The notes under the pieces: generated by a model
What the model saw: only the letters and a program-made list of their open reading frames with translations
Told to the model about the DNA's origin: nothing
The model's database searches: none
Made by a program: the position numbers and the translations under genes
Shown here: piece after piece, positions 44,263 to 52,774 of the stretch
How positions within the stretch are numbered: position 1 is the first letter of the stretch
How the letters are laid out: the number at the start of each line of letters is the position of its first letter
NCBI RefSeq assembly: GCF_008386585.1
Contig: NZ_VUOB01000054.1
Span: 62,001-126,000, forward strand
Origin: Solihabitans fulvus
GTDB lineage: Bacteria; Actinomycetota; Actinomycetes; Mycobacteriales; Pseudonocardiaceae
Direction: 5' to 3'
DNA: 64,000 nt

Positions 44263-45623
44263 CTGACCTGTGCCAGCGCGGCGTTGACCGTGGTCTCCGC
44301 GGCACCGAGCAACTGGTCGACGTTGGCGTCCCTGGTCGTCAGCACGGCCTGCATGACGTTGTCGAGCGCTGCGTAGACCTGCTGGGCGTTCGGCGGCTCG
44401 ATGTGGCCGGGCAGCGTGGCCGCCGTGGCCATGTAGGGCTGGTAGTTGGCCACCGGCACCGTGGCGTACTTGGCCTTGAGCTGCTCCTGTTGGTCGCGGA
44501 CGGGCCCGGTCCAGATGTCGGCCACCGGCGGCACCGGCAGCCCGACGGGCTGCTTGTCCGCCTGGTAGAGCTGGAGCTTCTTCTCGATCCGGTCGGGGTT
44601 GAGGTACTTCCACTGCAACCAGGTCAGGCCGGCCTTGATCTTCTCGGGGGTGGCCTTGGGGTTGAGCATGTAGCCCTCGCCGCCGAGCAGCGTGCCCCCG
44701 CCGCCGGGCAGCGAGGCGAGGCCGTAGTCGGTGTAGTTGCCCTTGAACTGGTTGACCAGGGTCGGCACGTTGTCCGGCGCGGCGATGTACATGCCGAGCT
44801 GGCCGGCGCCCATCAGTTGTTGCACGTCGGCGAGTTCGAGCAACTGCTTGTCGCCCATGGAGTTGTCGGCCCAGCGCATCTGGTTCAGGTGGCTGACGAC
44901 GTCGCGGCCCTTGTCGTTGTTGAAGTCGGCCTTCCACTGGTCGCCGTCCTTGCGCGCGACCTGGCCGCCCTCGGAGTACATCCAGGCGGTGAAGTGCCAG
45001 CCGCCCTGGTTGCTCTTGCTGTAGTCGGCGTAGCCGACGGTCCCGTTGCCGAGCGCGCTGATCTTCTTGGCGTCGGCGCGCACGTCGTCCCAGGTGCGTG
45101 GCGGCTGGTCGGGGTTGAGGCCTGCCCTGGTGAACAGGGTCCTGTTGTACAGCAGGCCCATCGAGTAGTTGGCTGTCGGCAGGCCGTAGGTGTGCCCCTT
45201 GCCGTCGCCGAACACGTCCCGCAGTTGCTGCTGGAGGTCGCCGACGTGCGGCACGTCCTTGAGGTAGGAGGTGATGTCGGCCGCCTGGTGCCGCGCGATG
45301 AGGTTGGCCGGGTCGGTGAAGTAGACGTAGAAGACGTCCTCGAGCTGGCCGCCGGCCAACTTCGCCGAGAACGTCTTGGGGTCCATGAACCCCTCGTGCG
45401 GTTCGATGTGGATGTCGGGATGGGACGCCTCGAACTCGGCGACGTCCTGGTCGAAGACCTTGCGGTCGAACGCCTGCGTCTGCGGTGGCTGGCCGTTGAC
45501 CGAGATGGTGACCTTGCCGCCCTGTGCGGTGTTCTGCGTGCTGCTGCCGCAAGCCGAGGCCAGCAGGCCCGCGCTGGCTAACAGGGCGATGGCGACGGCG
45601 GTGCGGGCTCTGAAGCTGTTCAT
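44259..45623 (-). CDS. Sugar-binding lipoprotein (alpha-glucoside importer)
   Basis: A solute-binding lipoprotein of 454 residues, ATG at 45623, with GAGGAGGG upstream. The signal is MNSFRARTAVAIALLASAG followed by the lipobox LLASAC. The type 1 sugar-binding fold is recognisable by VFDQDVAEFEASHPDIHIEP, PRTWDDVRADAKKIS and GYMLNPKATPEKIKAGLTWL. It heads an operon with two permeases and the GH13 alpha-glucosidase. The operon lies downstream of a LacI regulator with a 271-base control gap. Confidence 0.93.
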   Translation of the reverse strand: MNSFRARTAVAIALLASAGLLASACGSSTQNTAQGGKVTISVNGQPPQTQAFDRKVFDQDVAEFEASHPDIHIEPHEGFMDPKTFSAKLAGGQLEDVFYVYFTDPANLIARHQAADITSYLKDVPHVGDLQQQLRDVFGDGKGHTYGLPTANYSMGLLYNRTLFTRAGLNPDQPPRTWDDVRADAKKISALGNGTVGYADYSKSNQGGWHFTAWMYSEGGQVARKDGDQWKADFNNDKGRDVVSHLNQMRWADNSMGDKQLLELADVQQLMGAGQLGMYIAAPDNVPTLVNQFKGNYTDYGLASLPGGGGTLLGGEGYMLNPKATPEKIKAGLTWLQWKYLNPDRIEKKLQLYQADKQPVGLPVPPVADIWTGPVRDQQEQLKAKYATVPVANYQPYMATAATLPGHIEPPNAQQVYAALDNVMQAVLTTRDANVDQLLGAAETTVNAALAQVR

Positions 45624-45768
45624 CAGAGTGGACCCTCCTCAACGCGGACGTGCCGCCGGGCGTGCGCCATCAGCCCTTCGGCCTGGTGGCCGTCGGGTCG
45701 AGGTGAGCGGGTGCGGGATCCGTGCCGGCGGTCGGGGCGGCGGACCCGGGTCGTTGGGTGTGTCGCAC

Positions 45769-45823
45769 ACCATAGGACCGCCGAACTTGTGACCGCAATA
45801 TGTCCACGATATTTCGCAATATC
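45769..45823 (-). promoter_or_regulatory. Candidate promoter and operator of the alpha-glucoside operon
   Basis: On the reverse strand TTGCGG (45793-45798) and TATGGT (45769-45774) are 18 bases apart and resemble a housekeeping promoter. Overlapping and just upstream are GCAATAT repeated twice with 21-base spacing (45795, 45816) and a perfect palindrome GATATT-4-AATATC at 45808-45823 that contains TCGCAA, the half-site also found at the LacI gene. The region is clearly AT-rich for this DNA. Confidence 0.45.
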
Positions 45824-45852
45824 CTGACTACCGATTTCGCGCGCACGCCGAA

Positions 45853-45880
45853 CGGGGGCGGGCCGCCCGGCCCGCCCCCG
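45853..45880 (-). terminator. Terminator of the lacI-type gene
   Basis: A perfect 12-bp stem (45853-45864 with 45869-45880) and 4-base loop lie 15 bases past the LacI-type stop, separating it from the promoter of the downstream operon. Confidence 0.8.
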
Positions 45881-45894
45881 TCACCACGGAGGAC

Positions 45895-46941
45895 TCAGGC
45901 CCGGTTGACCGCCTGCGCGTACGCGCGGCCGTACCCCGGAGCCGGCGCGGTCGACGCGCGCACCACCAGCTCCGGCTCGAACAGCAGCTCGTCCGGCGGG
46001 ACGGCACTGCCCGCGATCTGCCCGGCGAGCAGCTCTACAGCCGCGTGGCCCATCGCCTCGATCGGCTGGCGCACGGTGGTCAGCGGCGGGTCGGTGCAGT
46101 TCATCAACGCCGAGTCGTCGTAGCCGACCACGGACACGTCGCCGGGAACGCTCAGGCCGTGCCGGCGCACCGCGCGGATGGCCCCGAGCGCGAGCGGGTC
46201 GCTGGCGCAGACGATGCCGGTGATCCCGCGCCGGACCAGCCGCGCGGCGGCGGCCTGGCCGCCCTCCAGCGAGTACATCGAGTGCTCGATCGCGTCCGGC
46301 GCCAGCGGCAGGCTCGCCCGGTCGAGGCAGGCCCGCAGCGCGGCCAGCTTGCGCATGGACGGCACGTGGTCGGCCGGCCCGAGCACGACGCCGATCCGTT
46401 CGTGGCCGAGCGCGAGCAGGTGGCCGCACGCCTGCTCGACGGCCACCGCGTCGTCGCAGGACACCCCGGGGAAGCCGAGGTCGTCGATGGCCGCGTTGAC
46501 CAGCACGACGGGCAGGTTGCGGCGGGTCAGCGCGCGGTAGTGCTCGTGCGGCGCGTCGGCCTGCGCGTAGAGGCCGCCGGCGAACACGACCCCGGAGACG
46601 TGCTGCTCCAGCAGCAGTTCCAGGTAGTCGGCCTCGGACACCCCGCCCGCGGTCCTGGTGCACAGCACCGGCGTGAAACCCCGCCGCGCCAGCGCGTTGC
46701 CGATCACGTCGGCGAAGGCAGGGAAGATGGGGTTCTGGAGCTCGGGCAGCACGAGGCCGACGAGCCTGGCCCGCTCCCCGCGCAGCTGCGTCGGCCGCTC
46801 GTAGCCGAGCACGTCCAGCGCGGTGAGCACGGCGGCGCGGGTCGCCGAGGACACGCCGGGCTTGCCGTTGAGCACCCGGCTCACGGTCGCCTCGCTGACC
46901 CCGACCTTCTCGGCCACCTCGGCCAGCCTGCGCTGCGTCAT
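45895..46941 (-). CDS. LacI-family transcriptional regulator of the alpha-glucoside operon
   Basis: A repressor of 348 residues; ATG 46941 (MTQRRLAEVAEKVGVSEATV) begins exactly at the helix-turn-helix, and longer reading adds only nine residues. The DNA-binding domain ends VLTALDVLGYERPTQLRGER with the hinge. A periplasmic-binding-like sugar domain follows (LVGLVLPELQNPIFPAFADV, and GDVSVVGYDDSALMNCTDPP near the end). Its gene lies directly upstream of the importer/GH13 operon on the same strand, and a 7-bp perfect operator-like repeat lies 21 bases before its start, suggesting autoregulation as well. Confidence 0.95.
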   Translation of the reverse strand: MTQRRLAEVAEKVGVSEATVSRVLNGKPGVSSATRAAVLTALDVLGYERPTQLRGERARLVGLVLPELQNPIFPAFADVIGNALARRGFTPVLCTRTAGGVSEADYLELLLEQHVSGVVFAGGLYAQADAPHEHYRALTRRNLPVVLVNAAIDDLGFPGVSCDDAVAVEQACGHLLALGHERIGVVLGPADHVPSMRKLAALRACLDRASLPLAPDAIEHSMYSLEGGQAAAARLVRRGITGIVCASDPLALGAIRAVRRHGLSVPGDVSVVGYDDSALMNCTDPPLTTVRQPIEAMGHAAVELLAGQIAGSAVPPDELLFEPELVVRASTAPAPGYGRAYAQAVNRA

Positions 46942-46961
46942 GCCGCAACTATACGACACTG

Positions 46962-46980
46962 ATCGCAAACGACTTGCGAT
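46962..46980. promoter_or_regulatory. Candidate LacI-family operator
   Basis: ATCGCAA (46962-46968) and TTGCGAT (46974-46980) form a perfect inverted repeat with a 5-base spacer upstream of the LacI-type start. TCGCAA/TTGCGA half-sites are typical of actinobacterial maltose/alpha-glucoside repressors. Confidence 0.65.
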
Positions 46981-47218
46981 AGCTTACGCGCGCTTTCACG
47001 CAGGCGCGTCCCCGTCGGACCGACTGGCGAATCTCACCGACAGTCCACAGTGGACAGTTGAGCGTTCGGTGATTAACAGTGAATATTGCTCCACAGAACG
47101 TCACGTGAGAAATACACCAACTGTCCGGCTAGTCCGTTGACAGCCGTGGAAACTGGTGCGGCGGCGATCCTCGCGCGCGGCGATCGCCTTCCCTGCCACC
47201 AGATCGAGAGGTTCCGCG

Positions 47219-48082
47219 ATGAGATCGTCCAACCGAGCAAGACGTAGTGCGCTGCTCGCCGCCGCGATCGGCCTTGCGGCCGCGGCACTGGTCGTCGGCG
47301 CCCTGCCCGCGACCGCGGCGACAACCCCCGCCGCCGCCGACCGGACGCCCGGTTACACACCCGGCCCGATCACCCACCCGGGCCTCGACCACGCCGGTTC
47401 CGAGGTCGCCAAGCACGAGGGCGGCTCGGCGGCACCCTCGGCGATCACGCCGAACACGCTGCTCAACGGCATGGACGTCAGCGGTTACCAGGGCAACGTG
47501 AACTGGAGCGCGGCCAAGGCGAACGGCGGATTGTTCGCCTATGTCAAGGCAACCGAGGGCACCGGCTACATCAACGGGTACTTCGCCCAGCAGTACAACG
47601 GTTCCTACAACGTGGGCATGATTCGCGGCGCCTATCACTTCGCGCTGCCCGACCGGTCCGGCGGCGCGACGCAGGCCGACTACTTCGTCTCGCACGGCGG
47701 CGGCTGGTCAAGGGACGGCAAGACACTGCCGCCCATGCTCGACATCGAGTACAACCCGTACGGCTCGACCTGCTACGGCTACAGCCAGAGCGGGATGCGG
47801 TCCTGGATTCAGTCGTTCAGCAACGAGATGGTCGCCCGCACCGGCCGCTACCCGACCGTATACACCACGTTGGACTGGTGGACAACGTGCACCGGTAACT
47901 GGGGCGGGCTCGGCTCGACCAATCCGCTGTTCATCGCCAGGTACTCCAGCGGGCCAGGCACACTGCCGGCCGGGTGGGGCTTCTGGACGTTCTGGCAGTA
48001 CGCCGACCACGGCATCTTCCCCGGCGACCAGGACTACTTCAACGGCCCATACGACAGGTTGGTGGCGCTGGCCAACGGCTGA
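47219..48082 (+). CDS. Secreted GH25 muramidase (lysozyme)
   Basis: An exported cell-wall hydrolase of 287 residues, ATG at 47219 with GAGAGG upstream; the frame also opens 21 codons earlier without support. A signal peptide covers ~1-36 (ending LPATAATTP). A linker is followed by a GH25 domain with NGMDVSGYQGNVNW (catalytic Asp, ~residue 83), FAYVKATEGTGYIN, RGAYHFALPD and PPMLDIEYNPYG (catalytic Asp-x-Glu). It cleaves the beta-1,4 bonds of peptidoglycan. No cell-wall-binding repeats are present. It is divergent from the LacI gene and isolated, probably serving growth or defence. Confidence 0.95.
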   Translation: MRSSNRARRSALLAAAIGLAAAALVVGALPATAATTPAAADRTPGYTPGPITHPGLDHAGSEVAKHEGGSAAPSAITPNTLLNGMDVSGYQGNVNWSAAKANGGLFAYVKATEGTGYINGYFAQQYNGSYNVGMIRGAYHFALPDRSGGATQADYFVSHGGGWSRDGKTLPPMLDIEYNPYGSTCYGYSQSGMRSWIQSFSNEMVARTGRYPTVYTTLDWWTTCTGNWGGLGSTNPLFIARYSSGPGTLPAGWGFWTFWQYADHGIFPGDQDYFNGPYDRLVALANG

Positions 48083-48226
48083 CGCCGAAATGCGGCCGAA
48101 CCGAGGGTAGACCGGGATATCCGTCCGTCCCGACAGGACGCCGCCGGCGAAATGTTCACTCGAAGTGAACAGGTCTGTTAATGCCACCACGGAATCCGGT
48201 GCGCGGACCCCGGCCCGAAGGCACCG

Positions 48227-48280
48227 ACGTCGAAGCTCCTGGCCCCCGCTCGTATCCACGGGGGTCAGGAGCTTCGACGT
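48227..48280. terminator. Very long bidirectional hairpin
   Basis: A 22-bp stem (48227-48248 with 48259-48280, one G-T-type mismatch) with a 10-base loop lies between the convergent GH25 and Lsr2 genes. It is the longest stem in the window and probably terminates both transcripts. Confidence 0.8.
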
Positions 48281-48337
48281 GTCCTCGGGTTGCCACAGCG
48301 GGACGCGCCGACCCTGCCGCGCGCCACGAAGTCGAGG

Positions 48338-48682
48338 TCAGTTGTGCGCTGCCTCGAACGCCTCGATGACGTTGGCCGGAATGCGACCGCGGTCGGAGAG
48401 GTCGAAACCGTTACCGCGCGCCCACTCGCGGATAGCCTGGGTCTGCTCCTTGGTGCGCCCGCTACCGCTGGACGCCGGGGCGGAACCGCGCTTGGCGCGG
48501 CCACCGAGGCGGCGGCCGGAGGCCACGAACTCGGCGATACCGTCGCGAAGCTTGGCAGCGTTGGCCTCGCTCAGGTCAATCTCGTAGGTAACGCCATCAA
48601 GGGCAAAGGACACCGTCTGGATGTCCTCGCCAGTGCTGCCGTCCAGGTCGTCGAAGAGCTGGACGATGGTCTTCTGTGCCAT
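48338..48682 (-). CDS. lsr2: Lsr2-like nucleoid-associated protein
   Basis: An H-NS-like DNA-bridging protein of 114 residues from ATG 48682 with GAGG upstream. The N-terminal dimerisation domain starts MAQKTIVQLFDDLDGSTGED and continues TYEIDLSEANAAKLRDGIAE. The C-terminal DNA-binding domain has QTQAIREWARGNGFDLSDRG, in which the RGNG group is the RGR-like AT-hook that enters the minor groove; here it is RGNG in place of the mycobacterial RGR. It silences AT-rich foreign DNA in actinobacteria. Many such genomes have two paralogues; whether this is the main one cannot be told from the window. Confidence 0.95.
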   Translation of the reverse strand: MAQKTIVQLFDDLDGSTGEDIQTVSFALDGVTYEIDLSEANAAKLRDGIAEFVASGRRLGGRAKRGSAPASSGSGRTKEQTQAIREWARGNGFDLSDRGRIPANVIEAFEAAHN

Positions 48683-49019
48683 GTGCAAACCTCGCAGGAA
48701 AGAATCAGTTGAAAGTTGGGCGCAGCGTAACAGCTCACACATAGCCGAACCGCGTTGCGCCAAACACCATCGCGGAGTGTCGCCACAAACACTCAAAGAG
48801 TGATCGCCGCCACGGGGACGCCGGCCAACCGCTCGGCGGGTAAGCCGGCATCGAACACCGCAGGTGATTGATGCCCACCAGGTACCGATTCGCCTCGGCT
48901 TCCATCGAATACCGACCGGGAACACCGTCGTGGCCACCCACGCAGATCCTCGGCCAAATCCGCTTCCCCCGGCCCTACCGAACCGCACATTTCGGCGGCC
49001 GGGACATCGGTATGGGACC
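48683..49019. other. Intergenic stretch upstream of lsr2
   Basis: These 337 bases must carry the lsr2 promoter. An imperfect 13-base dyad (48715-48727 with 48753-48765, two mismatches) lies 33-83 bases before the start and could be an operator. The rest shows no gene that I can support. Confidence 0.4.
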
Positions 49020-49475
49020 TCAGCCTTGTCCCGTGCGGCGTTCGGCGTCGTCGAACGTCCACCAGTAGGCCGCGTCGTCGTGGGCGGACGGACCGCCGCC
49101 GACGGATTCGTAGAGCGCCTTCGCCGCCGCGTTGTTCTCGTCGGTGAACAGCCACATCTTTCGATGGCCCTCGCAGACCACCAGCTCCAGCATCGCCGTC
49201 ACCAGCGCCCGCCCGACACCGCGGCGGCGCGCCGCCCTGACGACCTCCAGCTCGTACAGCTGCACCTGGGAGTATCCGGCGACGTGCCGCTGACGCAGCC
49301 CCCACGCCCAGCCGACCAGGTCGTTCCCGTCGAGCGCGACGAACACGACGGTCGCGGGATCGGTGAGGAACGGCCTGTGGTCGGCCACCTCGATCCGGCG
49401 GAACCTGCGCACGGCCACGTCGAGCAGCTCGCGATCCTCCGCCGTCAGTTGATACACCAGCATGTGCGCCAGCAT
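49020..49475 (-). CDS. GNAT-family N-acetyltransferase
   Basis: A protein of 151 residues with the GNAT acetyl-CoA site: LYELEVVRAARRRGVGRALV (residues ~73-92, the Q/R-x-x-G-x-G/A loop being RRRGVGRA), followed by WLFTDENNAAAKALYESVGG, the helix and the beta-bulge typical of the fold. The substrate is unknown. It follows the lipoprotein gene by 40 bases on the same strand; a start at the second ATG (49463) is equally possible. Confidence 0.9.
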   Translation of the reverse strand: MLAHMLVYQLTAEDRELLDVAVRRFRRIEVADHRPFLTDPATVVFVALDGNDLVGWAWGLRQRHVAGYSQVQLYELEVVRAARRRGVGRALVTAMLELVVCEGHRKMWLFTDENNAAAKALYESVGGGPSAHDDAAYWWTFDDAERRTGQG

Positions 49476-49515
49476 CGACCTGCGCGGGTGAAACCCGTGC
49501 TCGGCGCGGATCCGC

Positions 49516-50637
49516 TCAGTCCGAACGGAGCCAGAGGCGGCTCGAGTCCTGGTCGGTGGTGGCCAACAGCAGGCCGCCGGGCAGGTCGCCGAGCACGGCG
49601 TCGCGGGAGCCGACCGGCGCCGTGAGGTCCTGCCAGTCCGCGCAGGTTCGGTCCGTCGACCCGAGCCGCGCCGTCCCGTCGACCCGCAGCACCGCGACCA
49701 TCCGCGTGCCGCGCGAGAGCACCTGCGACACCTGCACCGTCGTGCCGCTCGGCCCAGGCAGGCCCTGGCCGACGGCGCCAGAGGCCACCGGCCAGCACAT
49801 CGCCGTCCACCGCGCGCCGACGGCAGCGCCGACCAGCACGCACTGCTCGCCCGCGCAGGCGACGCGGTCGGCGGTGGCCGCTCCCCCGCCGGCCGGCACG
49901 GGCAGCCGCCGCCACAGCACGCCGTCCGCCGAGTCCCACGCCGACGGGGTCAGCTCGGCCCCGCGCAGCACGTGGCCCGCGACCAGGAACCCGGCTGAGG
50001 TCGCGGCCACCCCGGACGCGCTGGTCTGCTCGTCGACCGCCGAGGCGAGGGCAGGATCGTCGGCCTGCCGGCGCCACAGCGCGCCGTCCGCCGAGGTCCA
50101 CGCGGTCGCGCCTGCCCGGCCGCTCGCGCCGTCCCACTGCCCAACCAGCAGGGCCGTGCCCGGCACCGCGGCCAGCCCGTTCACCGCCAACGCGTGCGGG
50201 CCGCCGAACAGCTCGAACGGCTGCTCGTGCTCGACCAGTTCCGTCGCCGTCCCGCGCCACACGGTCAGCCGGGGATTGCCGTGCGCGCCACCGAAAGCGA
50301 GGCCGAGGGCGGTCACTTCGCCGCCGGCCACGCCGAGCTGCGTCAGCTCGGCCTGGCCGGCGTAGGGGCTGTTCGGGCGCAGCGCCACCGCCTGCCAGTG
50401 GGTGCCGTCCGTGGTCGTCCAGGCGGCCGGGGCGCGGCTCTGCGGTCCCGGCACCGAACCCGATACGAGCACCCCGGCACCGATCCGTGCCACGGCCAGC
50501 ACCCGCGCGCCCGCTGTCGGCGGCGGAACCTCGCGCCAGCCGCCGTTCGGGCCTGGCGTCGGTCGCGGCGTCGCGCAGCCGACGATGGCCACCGCGAGCG
50601 CGGTGACCACCGCGAACAGCCGAACCCGCCCGATCAT
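49516..50637 (-). CDS. Lipoprotein with beta-propeller-like repeats
   Basis: A predicted lipoprotein of 373 residues: MIGRVRLFAVVTALAVAIVG followed by CATP, a clear lipobox. The body contains repeated units of the type AWTSADGALWRR (also AWTTTDGTHWQAV and AWDSADGVLWRRL), a BNR/Asp-box-like pattern that usually makes a propeller. Two cysteine-bearing segments follow near the C-terminus. It is on the outer face of the membrane; a binding or sensing role is possible, but no enzyme motif is visible. Divergent from the large membrane protein at 50727 with 89 bases between them. Confidence 0.8.
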   Translation of the reverse strand: MIGRVRLFAVVTALAVAIVGCATPRPTPGPNGGWREVPPPTAGARVLAVARIGAGVLVSGSVPGPQSRAPAAWTTTDGTHWQAVALRPNSPYAGQAELTQLGVAGGEVTALGLAFGGAHGNPRLTVWRGTATELVEHEQPFELFGGPHALAVNGLAAVPGTALLVGQWDGASGRAGATAWTSADGALWRRQADDPALASAVDEQTSASGVAATSAGFLVAGHVLRGAELTPSAWDSADGVLWRRLPVPAGGGAATADRVACAGEQCVLVGAAVGARWTAMCWPVASGAVGQGLPGPSGTTVQVSQVLSRGTRMVAVLRVDGTARLGSTDRTCADWQDLTAPVGSRDAVLGDLPGGLLLATTDQDSSRLWLRSD

Positions 50638-50726
50638 GCGGTCACCCTGCCAGACGCCGCGCGGAGTCCTCAGGAGAACGGCGGGATCGCGTCCGCCGCG
50701 TCCACGAGCCGCGCGGTAACGGCGGA

Positions 50727-52592
50727 ATGCACGGAATCGATGCCATTGCCGTGCTCCTCGGCGAAACGCGGGCCACGGCGGGAACCCCGTCGCTATGGAT
50801 GTTCCTGCTGATCGGTGTGGGTCTGCTGTGCGCGGAGCTGCGGCTGCGGGAGACCGGGCGGTCCGCAAGTCCGAGCCTGTGGGTGCCTGGCCTGTTCCTG
50901 GCCGATCTCGTGGCCGGCACGGTGTTGCTGCTGTTCGCCGCGGGCCCGTTGGAGGCGCCGCTGCGGTCGCTCGCGTCGGCTTCGACGGTGCTGCTCGTGG
51001 TTCTCGGGCTGGTGCTCGGACTCGCCGGCCTGGCCAACCTGGGGCTCGGCGCCGCCGTGGCCTACGGGTTCTTCCACGTCGACCCGACGCTGGCGGCGTG
51101 GCTGGCGACGCCGATCGTGGTCGGCGCGGGGCTGCGGCTCGCCACCACGCTGCCCGGGTCCCTCGGGCGGTTCGCGCCGCGCGACGGCGACCTGGTCGAA
51201 CCGCCTGGCCTCGCCGACGGGCTGTGGGCGCTGGCCGGGCGCGCCGTCGCGCTGATCCCGCTGGCCGGCGTGCTCCTGGTGCCGATGCCCGGCGGCGGCC
51301 CCGACCCGACGCTGCGCGTCGGTGGCGCGCTGCTGGTCGGCGCGCAACTGCTGATGTACGAGGGCGCCAGGGGCCCGCTGACCAGAGTCAACCGCCGTGC
51401 CGCGCGGACTCGCGACGTGTGCCTGGTGCTGCTGTTGACGGTGGTCGCCGCGGGCCCGGCCGGCGAGCTGGCGACCGCGTGGTGGGCCAGCATTCCCGCG
51501 CTCACCGGCTGGTCGGCCGGCCGGTTCCTCTTGGCTGCCGGCGCGATCGGACTGGCGCTCGTGCCGGTGCTGCGGCGCGGCGGCGGCACCGGCGTCCGGC
51601 TGGTGTTCGGCGTCGTCCGGCTCGCGCTGCTCGGCTTGCTCGTGCCGTTCTTCCTCGGCGGGGTGTTCCACCCGGCGCACGGCCCGCTGGCGGCGGCGAC
51701 CGTCGGCGCGGCCGTCGGCGCGATCGTGTTGCTCGGCAACCAGAGCGGCATTCGGGCCGCGCGGCAGAGCGCCGACGCGGCCAGCCTGCTGACCCTCGAG
51801 GACCGCGCCCGCCGTCGGGTGCTCGGCTGGTGGGTCGCCGACGCGTTCCTGCGCCGCCCAGCCAGGCCCGACTACTCGCTCGTGCGCAGGCTGAACGCGG
51901 TGGCCCAACGGTGCGCCGAGGCGGCGACCCGCCCGAGCGGGCTGCGGGTCCGGCTGTCTTCTGGGCAGCGCGTCGAGCTGACCTCGGCGCACGCCGCCCC
52001 GTTGCTGGCCGTCGAGGCCACGGCGCTCGACCTGGTCGACGAGTTGGCGGTGCCGCGTCACCCGCCAGAGCACCGGCCGCGCATCGAGTTCGCGCAGCGC
52101 GCGGCACGCGCCGACCTGGCCGCCACGCGGGCGCGGGTCGCGCAGGACCTTGGCGACCGGGACGGCGCGCTCGCCGCTGGCGAGGAGGCGATCGAACGCT
52201 TTCGGGCGCTGGAGACGGCCAGTGCGGAGGTGGCCGCGCGGGTCGACGCCGCGGGGTTTGCCCGCTCGCTCGGCCGGATCGACGAGGCCGAGCGGATGCT
52301 CGCCGGCATCCGCGAGCCCAAGCGGATCCCGCCCGTGATGCGTCGCTATCTGTTGGTGGCCAGGGCGTTGCTGAAGCAGGATCGCGGCGACACGGAGGCG
52401 GCCGGTGAGCTGTTGCGCGAGGCGCGGCAGATCTCGGATCGGAGCGTGTCGGCGTTTCGCGCCGCGCTCGCGGCCGATCGCCTCGCCGTCACGGCGCGCC
52501 CCGGGGACCTGCTGCGAAGGATGGTGGCGCTGGAGGCCGTGCTCGACCGCGCGGCGCCGGGCACCGACGGGCCCCGCCGCCCCGCTGGCTGA
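50727..52592 (+). CDS. Large membrane protein with C-terminal helical/TPR-like domain, unknown
   Basis: A protein of 621 residues with an ATG at 50727 and only a weak ribosome site (GGCGG). The first ~340 residues contain about ten hydrophobic segments (WMFLLIGVGLLCAELRL, LWALAGRAVALIPLAGVLLV and others). The last ~280 residues are soluble and rich in helices, with a TPR-like run: RARVAQDLGDRDGALAAGEE then RSLGRIDEAERMLAGI. I do not recognise the family. The layout of membrane domain plus cytoplasmic repeat domain suggests a scaffold or signalling role. Divergent from the propeller lipoprotein gene. Confidence 0.72.
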   Translation: MHGIDAIAVLLGETRATAGTPSLWMFLLIGVGLLCAELRLRETGRSASPSLWVPGLFLADLVAGTVLLLFAAGPLEAPLRSLASASTVLLVVLGLVLGLAGLANLGLGAAVAYGFFHVDPTLAAWLATPIVVGAGLRLATTLPGSLGRFAPRDGDLVEPPGLADGLWALAGRAVALIPLAGVLLVPMPGGGPDPTLRVGGALLVGAQLLMYEGARGPLTRVNRRAARTRDVCLVLLLTVVAAGPAGELATAWWASIPALTGWSAGRFLLAAGAIGLALVPVLRRGGGTGVRLVFGVVRLALLGLLVPFFLGGVFHPAHGPLAAATVGAAVGAIVLLGNQSGIRAARQSADAASLLTLEDRARRRVLGWWVADAFLRRPARPDYSLVRRLNAVAQRCAEAATRPSGLRVRLSSGQRVELTSAHAAPLLAVEATALDLVDELAVPRHPPEHRPRIEFAQRAARADLAATRARVAQDLGDRDGALAAGEEAIERFRALETASAEVAARVDAAGFARSLGRIDEAERMLAGIREPKRIPPVMRRYLLVARALLKQDRGDTEAAGELLREARQISDRSVSAFRAALAADRLAVTARPGDLLRRMVALEAVLDRAAPGTDGPRRPAG

Positions 52593-52774
52593 GCCGCCGG
52601 TGAACCTGGCGGCCCCACTCGAACGTGTCCAGGACGAGTGCGGTGGAGATGCCGGATCGAGGGCGCGGTCGCATGATGATCCGATCGTCGGTTCTGCCGC
52701 GCCGATCGGGTTGGTATAACAACAACTCCGCCGCAGCGCCCGATCACCGGACACGGAAGTCGAGAGGTGGTCGC

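Noticed and set aside
44263..45642. Upstream extension of the MalF-type permease frame.
   Set aside because: It is a different frame of the binding-protein gene; the real start is the GTG at 44262.
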